A stretch of 64,000 nt of DNA, from NCBI RefSeq assembly GCF_000763295.1, contig NZ_JRJE01000009.1, positions 229,380 through 293,379 on the forward strand, read 5' to 3'. The notes below the pieces were generated by a model that was not told where the DNA came from, searched no databases, and worked only from the letters and a program-made list of their open reading frames with translations. Position numbers and translations under genes: made by a program. Below, one piece after another: positions 59,076 to 64,000 of the stretch; the first letter of the stretch is position 1, and the number at the start of each line of letters is the position of its first letter. The stretch comes from Thalassospira australica. Lineage in GTDB: Bacteria > Pseudomonadota > Alphaproteobacteria > Rhodospirillales > Thalassospiraceae.

Positions 59076-59786
59076 TCAACGAAGAGATGCCTCGTATTTC
59101 TTGCGGTTTTCTTCGTTAGGCGGATACAGGCCAATAATGCTGTCCCCTTGGGAGACCCGCTCATAAACGTAGGCCTCAAAGCTTTCCATCTGCGGGAGAA
59201 CCTCTGCGAGCTCATCAACAAGATGCAGCGGGACAACGACCACGCCATCCCCGTCACCAACAATCAGATCCCCCGGGAAAACAGGTGCACCGCCACATCC
59301 GATCGGTACATTGATGTCAATGGCCTGATGCAGCGTCAGATTGGTCGGCGCAGACGGCTTGGCGCAAAAAGATGGCATCGAAAGATCTGCAATTGTATCT
59401 GCATCGCGCAGACCACCATCGGTAACGATCCCGGCACATCCACGGACTTCAAGGCGCTTGGCAAGGATGCTACCCGCCGAGGCCGCATCAGAATTCTGAC
59501 GGCAATCCATTACAAGGACATGGCCAGTCGGAATCGTCTCGACCGCGTGGCGTTGTGGGTGAACCGGATCTTTGAAGACCTCAAGTGTGTTCAAGTCTTC
59601 GCGCGCCGGGATATAGCGCAGGGTGAAGGCCTGACCGACCATCCGCGGATGTTTTTTCGACAACGGCCCAACGCCCTGAACGAAATTATTGCGGATGCCG
59701 CGTTTATATAACTGCGTGCACAGGCTTGCGGTTGAGGCCGACCGAAAAATATCAAGAACCTCTGGGCTGATTGAAGTCGATTGCAT
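59076..59786 (-). CDS. RraA-like protein of the HMG/CHA aldolase family
   Basis: A 236-residue member of the RraA / 4-hydroxy-4-methyl-2-oxoglutarate aldolase family, Mg-dependent enzymes that release pyruvate from 2-keto-4-hydroxy acids. The diagnostic motif DGGLRDAD contains the catalytic Arg-Asp pair; GDLIVGDGDGVVVVPLH is the other conserved segment. ATG 59786 with GGGAGAG 6 nt upstream is chosen over a TTG. True RraA (RNase E inhibitor, about 160 aa) is shorter. Lying between TRAP transporter and KDG kinase genes, it could act as the KDG or KDPG aldolase that is otherwise missing; this is inference. Confidence 0.85.
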   Translation of the reverse strand: MQSTSISPEVLDIFRSASTASLCTQLYKRGIRNNFVQGVGPLSKKHPRMVGQAFTLRYIPAREDLNTLEVFKDPVHPQRHAVETIPTGHVLVMDCRQNSDAASAGSILAKRLEVRGCAGIVTDGGLRDADTIADLSMPSFCAKPSAPTNLTLHQAIDINVPIGCGGAPVFPGDLIVGDGDGVVVVPLHLVDELAEVLPQMESFEAYVYERVSQGDSIIGLYPPNEENRKKYEASLR

Positions 59787-59864
59787 GGAGAACTCTCCCA
59801 AAAAATGATTTGGATGACGGGCCTGCGAGTGACCAACTGTTCGGTCGTGCTGGCTGTTGCCCGG

Positions 59865-61145
59865 CTACTCCAAAAGGGATGGTAAGAACATCGAGACCGA
59901 GGGCACAAACGTCACCAGAATCAATGCCGCAAGCATTGCGAGATAAAATGGCCAGATCGTACGCAGCGCCTGTTCAATCGGCACTTTGCCCACAGCACAC
60001 CCGACGAACAGACATGTTCCAACCGGCGGCGTACAAAGCCCAAGACCAAGATTGACCAGCATCATGATGCCGAACTGGACGGGGTCCATGCCAATGGATG
60101 TCGCTATCGGCAGGAAGATCGGCGTACAGATCAGAATGAGGGCCGCCATATCCATAATCATGCCTAGTGCAAGCAGGATCACGTTCAACATGATCAGGAT
60201 GACAATCGGGTTATCAGAAATCCCAAGCAAGGTATCGGTCATCAAGCGTGGCACTTGATAGAATGCAAGAAGATAGGCAAAGGCACTTGCACACCCAATC
60301 AGGATCATCACCACAGACGTCGTTCGAACAGCACTTACCAGACATTCGACAAATGCCTTCCAGCTGAGTGATCGATAAACCAGCGCCGTCAGAACAAAGG
60401 CATAAATGGCCCCGAATGCCCCGGACTCTGTCACGGTGAACACGCCCGACAAGACGCCACCGACAATGATCACAGCAGTAAACAGACCAGGCAGTGCCGC
60501 AGCCGCCGCTGTCAGGACAAATGCAACGCCGGGAAATGGTTCAGCTGGGTAATTGGCTTTGACGGCAAGAACATAGGCCGCAACGGCCAACAAGATGCAC
60601 ATCAAGATGCCGGGGATCACACCAGCAAGGAACAACTCGGATATGGAAATACCGCCACCGGCTGCGACCGCGAAAATAATCATGTTGTGGCTTGGCGGAA
60701 TGACGACGCCTGCAATCGAGGACGTCACGGTAACGTTTACCGCATAGTCGCCTCTGTAGCCTTTTTCTTTCATCGCCGGAATAATCAACGAACCCAACGC
60801 AGAAATATCCGCAATGGCCGATCCTGATATCCCGCCAAACAGCATGCTTGAGAAGATGTTGACAGTCGCAAGCCCACCCCGCACACGGCCAACCAATGCC
60901 GAGGCGAAACGCACCAGACGCAGCGCAAGCCCGCCATGGAGCATCAATTCACCGGCAAAGATGAAAAATGGAATCGCCAAAAGTGAAAAAACAGAAACGC
61001 CGGAAACAATACGCTGAAACGTCAGAAGCGTTGGAAAACCTTCAAACGCGAACGTTGCCGCAGCAGCCAGGCCCATTGCGAAAGCGACCGGAATACCGAT
61101 GACAATACTGACGCCAAATACGCCTAATAAAATAGCCAGTCCCAT
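59865..61145 (-). CDS. dctM: TRAP transporter large permease (DctM)
   Basis: A 426-residue inner-membrane protein with about 12-13 hydrophobic segments, the large TRAP subunit that moves the solute with sodium. Family motifs: IPFFIFAGELMLHGG, FGGISGSAIADISALGSL, IPPSHNMIIFAVAAGGG, and the late LGMIMDMAALILICTPIFLPI with GLCTPPVGTCLFVGC. Nearly contiguous with dctQ (1-nt gap, TGATATG). GGGGAG precedes the ATG. Confidence 0.94.
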   Translation of the reverse strand: MGLAILLGVFGVSIVIGIPVAFAMGLAAAATFAFEGFPTLLTFQRIVSGVSVFSLLAIPFFIFAGELMLHGGLALRLVRFASALVGRVRGGLATVNIFSSMLFGGISGSAIADISALGSLIIPAMKEKGYRGDYAVNVTVTSSIAGVVIPPSHNMIIFAVAAGGGISISELFLAGVIPGILMCILLAVAAYVLAVKANYPAEPFPGVAFVLTAAAAALPGLFTAVIIVGGVLSGVFTVTESGAFGAIYAFVLTALVYRSLSWKAFVECLVSAVRTTSVVMILIGCASAFAYLLAFYQVPRLMTDTLLGISDNPIVILIMLNVILLALGMIMDMAALILICTPIFLPIATSIGMDPVQFGIMMLVNLGLGLCTPPVGTCLFVGCAVGKVPIEQALRTIWPFYLAMLAALILVTFVPSVSMFLPSLLE

Positions 61146-61146
61146 A

Positions 61147-61674
61147 TCACTCCCCTGTATTCTTGCTTATGAGTTTGACGGAAGTGTTCAGCAGCTCACA
61201 CAATGCTTGCGACGCAGCAAAAACAAACATCATGCCGCCACAAATGATCACTGGTAATGTCCGAAAACTCTCCGGGATGTTGAGCATGGGAAGTTTGGTT
61301 GACCAACCAAACTCGAACAGGTCGATACTTCCTGTCATCATGACATATCCAAACACGGCAATGGCGACGCGTGTGATGAATACGAGCGGACGCCGAATGA
61401 CAGATGGCATGGCATCGCGCAGAAAAGCCATCCCCAAATGCCTGTCTTCAAACACACCAGAAGCAGATGCAAGGAAGGTAATGTAGACAATCAGCAGAAG
61501 TGCCAACTGCTCCACCCAGGTCGGGGTCGCGTTCAGAACATAACGTCCCAGGACAAGCCAACCAAAAGTCACGATCAGAACCACCAGAGCACAACAGCAC
61601 ACAAACAGGTTCACACGATTGATCCACTCAAACAGCACTTGCAGACGTGCTGCTATCTTTTCCAGAACCAGCAA
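61147..61674 (-). CDS. dctQ: TRAP transporter small permease (DctQ)
   Basis: A 175-residue membrane protein with four hydrophobic segments and the DctQ pattern TPTWVEQLALLLIVYITFLASA, FEDRHLGMAFLRDAMP. Start TTG 61674 has GGAG 8 nt upstream and no ATG precedes the conserved region. Between dctP and dctM, coupled to the latter. Confidence 0.9.
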   Translation of the reverse strand: MLVLEKIAARLQVLFEWINRVNLFVCCCALVVLIVTFGWLVLGRYVLNATPTWVEQLALLLIVYITFLASASGVFEDRHLGMAFLRDAMPSVIRRPLVFITRVAIAVFGYVMMTGSIDLFEFGWSTKLPMLNIPESFRTLPVIICGGMMFVFAASQALCELLNTSVKLISKNTGE

Positions 61675-61700
61675 AGCAGATTACTCCGACAGATCAGATG

Positions 61701-61731
61701 TGGTTCGCGCGACACTCCGTCACGCGAACCA
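61701..61731 (-). other. Intercistronic hairpin dctP-dctQ
   Basis: Perfect 9-bp stem TGGTTCGCG / CGCGAACCA without a T run, between the binding-protein gene and the permease genes. Such stems often stabilise or process the mRNA so that the binding protein is made in excess. Confidence 0.6.
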
Positions 61732-61753
61732 CTCCAGAATACGCGATCACAAA

Positions 61754-62758
61754 TTAGTCGGCATTGCGCATCAAATTAACCAAATCCGAAAGCTCAGGAT
61801 TTTCTTCCAGGAACTCGGCATAAACCGGCTCCATCGCTGCCTGGAAAGGTGCTTTGTCGTCGATCAGGTTAACTTTGACACCGGCATCACGAACCGTTTT
61901 CATGCTCTGCTCTTCACGCTCGGCCCAAAGTTTACGCTGCAGGTTTACACTGTTGGTCGCCGCTTCCTGCACAATGGCCTGATCTTCTGCCGAAAGGCCG
62001 TCCCAGGTACGCTTGCTCATGCACAGGCACTCAGGAATGATCAGGTGCTCGGACATGGAGTAATAACCGGCAACCTCATAATGATTGGTCGACTCGTATG
62101 ACGGCGGGTTATTTTCGGCACCATCAACGATACCGGTCTGAAGCGCGGTATAAACCTCACTGAAGGCCATCGGCGTGGCATTACCACCCATCGAGTTGAC
62201 CATACCAACGAACAGATCGTTGTTCATGACGCGAACCTTCAGGCCCGCAACGTCATCAGGCGTGTTGATCGGCTGCTTGGAGTTGTAGAACGAACGCGCA
62301 CCTGCGTCGTAATACCCCAGTGCAACAATACCCTTGGCTTCAAGGCCCTTGCCAATCGCCTCACCCGCAGCACCATCCATCAGACGATGCATCTGATCGA
62401 CACCTTTGAAAATAAAGGGCAAGGAAACAACGTTTGCTTCCGGAACAGATTGGCCCATCGGGCCGAGGCTGTAGACACCGAAATCAATAATGCCAAGACG
62501 GGTCTGCTCAATCGCATCTGGCTGCGATCCCAGAACCCCGCCGTGGAATACTTTTGCACTCAGACGACCATCAGTCTTTTCACTAATTTCTTCGGCAAAT
62601 GCTTCCATGCCGTGAGAAACCGGATAATCCTCAACGTGAATGTTCCAAGCGTTCCATTCCTTGGCGTTAGCAGATGCACCGACCATAAGGGCGGGGGCAA
62701 CCAGCATGGCCATCAATGCAGCCGGAACCTTGACAGAATACTTCTTGAACGATGACAT
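61754..62758 (-). CDS. dctP: TRAP transporter solute-binding protein (DctP family)
   Basis: A 334-residue periplasmic receptor. Signal peptide (AALMAMLVAPALMVGASANA). Mature part has the DctP order: WNIHVEDYPVSHGMEAFAEEI, GVLGSQPDAIEQTRLGIIDF, VSLPFIFKGVDQ, and GLKVRVMNNDLFVGM with the Arg that binds the substrate carboxylate. Substrate is probably a uronate or related sugar acid, judged by the KDG kinase, SDR and KdgF genes in the cluster. GGGAGAG 9 nt before the ATG. First gene of the TRAP operon. Confidence 0.93.
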   Translation of the reverse strand: MSSFKKYSVKVPAALMAMLVAPALMVGASANAKEWNAWNIHVEDYPVSHGMEAFAEEISEKTDGRLSAKVFHGGVLGSQPDAIEQTRLGIIDFGVYSLGPMGQSVPEANVVSLPFIFKGVDQMHRLMDGAAGEAIGKGLEAKGIVALGYYDAGARSFYNSKQPINTPDDVAGLKVRVMNNDLFVGMVNSMGGNATPMAFSEVYTALQTGIVDGAENNPPSYESTNHYEVAGYYSMSEHLIIPECLCMSKRTWDGLSAEDQAIVQEAATNSVNLQRKLWAEREEQSMKTVRDAGVKVNLIDDKAPFQAAMEPVYAEFLEENPELSDLVNLMRNAD

Positions 62759-63075
62759 ATTATGTCTCTCCCTGTTTATTATCTCTGCCGGAAAAGGCAG
62801 TGCAAAATCTCTAGCTTAAAACATACCCACCAGCAACAATTAATTTACAACTTTTTACAAATATGATTTGATCACAATCACCACAATCAATATAAAATGT
62901 TGTTTTTAAACAATTTATATATACGCCTAAAGTATTAGATTTTTCAATTGGAACGCTGAAATTGTAAAAATTTGTTTGGATATTGTAAGGCATCAGAGAT
63001 ATTATCTCTTGAATAAAACCCACTTAAGTCCGCCCCTGACAGCGCGCCATCACCAGTTATCTATTTGAGTACGCA
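62759..63075. promoter_or_regulatory. Divergent control region of the TRAP operon and FadR-type gene, with four TTGTAA half-sites
   Basis: A 317-nt AT-rich region. TTGTAA occurs four times: as TTACAA at 62845-62850 and 62855-62860, and as TTGTAA at 62962-62967 and 62983-62988. The two left copies are 10 bp apart and the right ones 21 bp apart, that is one and two helical turns, and the pairs face each other. They are candidate half-sites of the FadR-type regulator encoded to the right. No ORF or RNA gene is seen. Confidence 0.5.
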
Positions 63076-63819
63076 ATGAAAAATCGCCCTGATACGCTCG
63101 ACAAAAAAATGACCCTTACGGAGTCCGTCACTGCGCAACTCAAGAACTATATCGACCAAGCCAATCTGCATCCGGGCGATCCGCTTCCGAAAGAAAAAGA
63201 GCTCTGCGACCAGTTCAATGCCAGTCGAACCGTAATACGTGAAGCACTGGCAACTCTAAAAGCTGACGGGATGGTGGTTGCCAAGCATGGCGTCGGGTTT
63301 TTCGTGGCATCGCCTGCTATTGCGCCATATCACAAACCATCCGGGTTCGATCTTGGCAGCCTGAATAATGTGTCATCAGTCTTAAACGTTCTCGAATTAC
63401 GCAAAGGCGTTGAAGCAGAGGCCGCATCCATTGCAGCGCTGCGTCGATCTCCTGCGCAGGAAGCACATATTCAGGAATGCTTTGAGAAACTTAAAAAAGC
63501 GCTGGAAACTGAAGAAATCGATTCTTCATTGCCAGATTATCAGTTCCATCAGGCCGTCGCCAAAGCGACCAATAACCCGGTTTACATAAGTTTTCTGGAA
63601 TACGTTATCCAGACAGCGCTGGCCCAAGCATTTGAAATCGGCTATGGCGCCAACGAAGCACGCCGACTTGATCGCATCGAAATGCTTCTGGATGAACACC
63701 AAAAGATTGTCGACGCCATCTCCGAACAGTCACCGGACAAAGCACGGATGGCCATGCACGATCATCTAGACAAAAGTGCCGCCCGTTTTAGCATGATCGG
63801 CCGCTCCAGAAACGACTGA
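63076..63819 (+). CDS. FadR/GntR-family regulator (FCD domain) of the TRAP/uronate cluster
   Basis: A 247-residue GntR regulator. Winged helix: ESVTAQLKNYIDQANLHPGDPLPKE, SRTVIREALATLKADGMVVAKHGVGFFV (residues about 15-80). FCD domain with YQFHQAVAKATNNPVY and DEHQKIVDAI metal-ligand histidines. Divergent from dctP across a region with repeated TTGTAA sites; UxuR/ExuR/KdgR-like regulation by a sugar acid is the likely role. The ribosome binding site is weak. A bidirectional terminator follows. Confidence 0.92.
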   Translation: MKNRPDTLDKKMTLTESVTAQLKNYIDQANLHPGDPLPKEKELCDQFNASRTVIREALATLKADGMVVAKHGVGFFVASPAIAPYHKPSGFDLGSLNNVSSVLNVLELRKGVEAEAASIAALRRSPAQEAHIQECFEKLKKALETEEIDSSLPDYQFHQAVAKATNNPVYISFLEYVIQTALAQAFEIGYGANEARRLDRIEMLLDEHQKIVDAISEQSPDKARMAMHDHLDKSAARFSMIGRSRND

Positions 63820-63836
63820 TTGCAGCCCTCAACGCA

Positions 63837-63862
63837 AAAAGCCGCCCCAAAGGACGGCTTTT
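63837..63862. terminator. Terminator between FadR-type and aldehyde dehydrogenase genes
   Basis: AAAAGCCG / CGGCTTTT hairpin between convergent genes, T-rich on both strands. Confidence 0.8.
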
Positions 63863-63894
63863 CGTTTTCATGCGGATGGTATGTGGCGCTGCAA

Positions 63895-64000
63895 TCAGGC
63901 AATATCAGCAGGCAGAACATCCGTCGGGATGTTCTGATAGCATACCGGACGCAGGAAGCGGCGGATGGCCATCGTGCCGACCGAAGTCGCACCAAAGTTC
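63895..64000 (-). CDS. Aldehyde dehydrogenase, C-terminus only (alpha-ketoglutaric semialdehyde dehydrogenase type)
   Basis: The last 34 codons of a minus-strand gene, cut by the window edge. The visible residues include TSVGTMAIRRFLRPVCYQN, which matches the conserved C-terminus of NADP-dependent 2,5-dioxovalerate (alpha-ketoglutaric semialdehyde) dehydrogenases. These act in oxidative sugar-acid (uronate, aldarate, pentose) catabolism, fitting the adjacent uronate module. Too short to be sure of the subfamily. Confidence 0.7.
   Translation of the reverse strand, partial: NFGATSVGTMAIRRFLRPVCYQNIPTDVLPADIA

Overview
The window looks like chromosomal DNA of an alphaproteobacterium, most probably Thalassospira or a close Rhodospirillales relative. 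This is an inference from the order ftsQ-ftsA-ftsZ-lpxC-bamD-recN-ligA, an FtsZ with a very long C-terminal linker, a GAAC-N7-GAAC SOS box (the alphaproteobacterial LexA type) at recN, a two-piece MetH, and many TRAP/FadR/M20/M24 catabolic genes. No rRNA, tRNA, insertion sequence, prophage or CRISPR array was recognised.

Layout. (1) 1-10.6 kb: end of the division/cell-wall cluster and its usual followers (ftsQ partial, ftsA, ftsZ, lpxC, bamD, recN, ligA). (2) 10.6-28.9 kb: housekeeping and scattered single genes: a small orphan protein, a degenerate EAL protein, a nuclease-like secreted protein with altered catalytic residues, a DMT transporter divergent from a LysR regulator, aldo/keto reductase, aminopeptidase P, SDR, PrmA, UvrD/PcrA helicase, an EF-hand protein, WecB, a CLC chloride channel and a Bcr-type efflux pump. 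(3) 28.9-34.7 kb: a methionine-cycle operon on the minus strand: ArsR/SAM-methyltransferase fusion, metF, and metH split into a homocysteine domain and a pterin/B12/activation part. (4) 35-41.3 kb: mlaA-mlaC (outer-membrane lipid asymmetry), ettA, and modABC (molybdate uptake). (5) 41.4-50.5 kb: dimethylglycine/sarcosine catabolism: soxBDAG divergent from a GbdR-like regulator, and a DgcA-like demethylase divergent from a TetR regulator. (6) 50.6-56.7 kb: an amino-acid/compatible-solute catabolic cluster that resembles, but is not, the ectoine eut/doe operon: diaminopropionate ammonia-lyase, Lrp regulator, EutA-like racemase/isomerase-family protein, M20 amidohydrolase, M24 hydrolase, FadR regulator. 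(7) 56.7-64 kb: an unsaturated-uronate/2-keto-3-deoxygluconate module: TRAP transporter (dctP-dctQ-dctM), RraA-type aldolase-like protein, SDR, KDG kinase, KdgF cupin, a divergent FadR-type regulator, and the C-terminus of an alpha-ketoglutaric-semialdehyde-type aldehyde dehydrogenase at the right edge.

How it fits together. The right-hand 23 kb is a catabolic island for methylated amines, an N-acylated or cyclic diamino acid, and uronates. Each module has a divergent or adjacent regulator and visible palindromic sites. The strongest candidates for something undescribed are the diaminopropionate-lyase/EutA/M20/M24 cluster and the RraA-type protein sitting where a KDG/KDPG aldolase would be expected. 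Many database-style starts were moved downstream here because a ribosome binding site or signal peptide favours an internal start. These choices are stated per gene.
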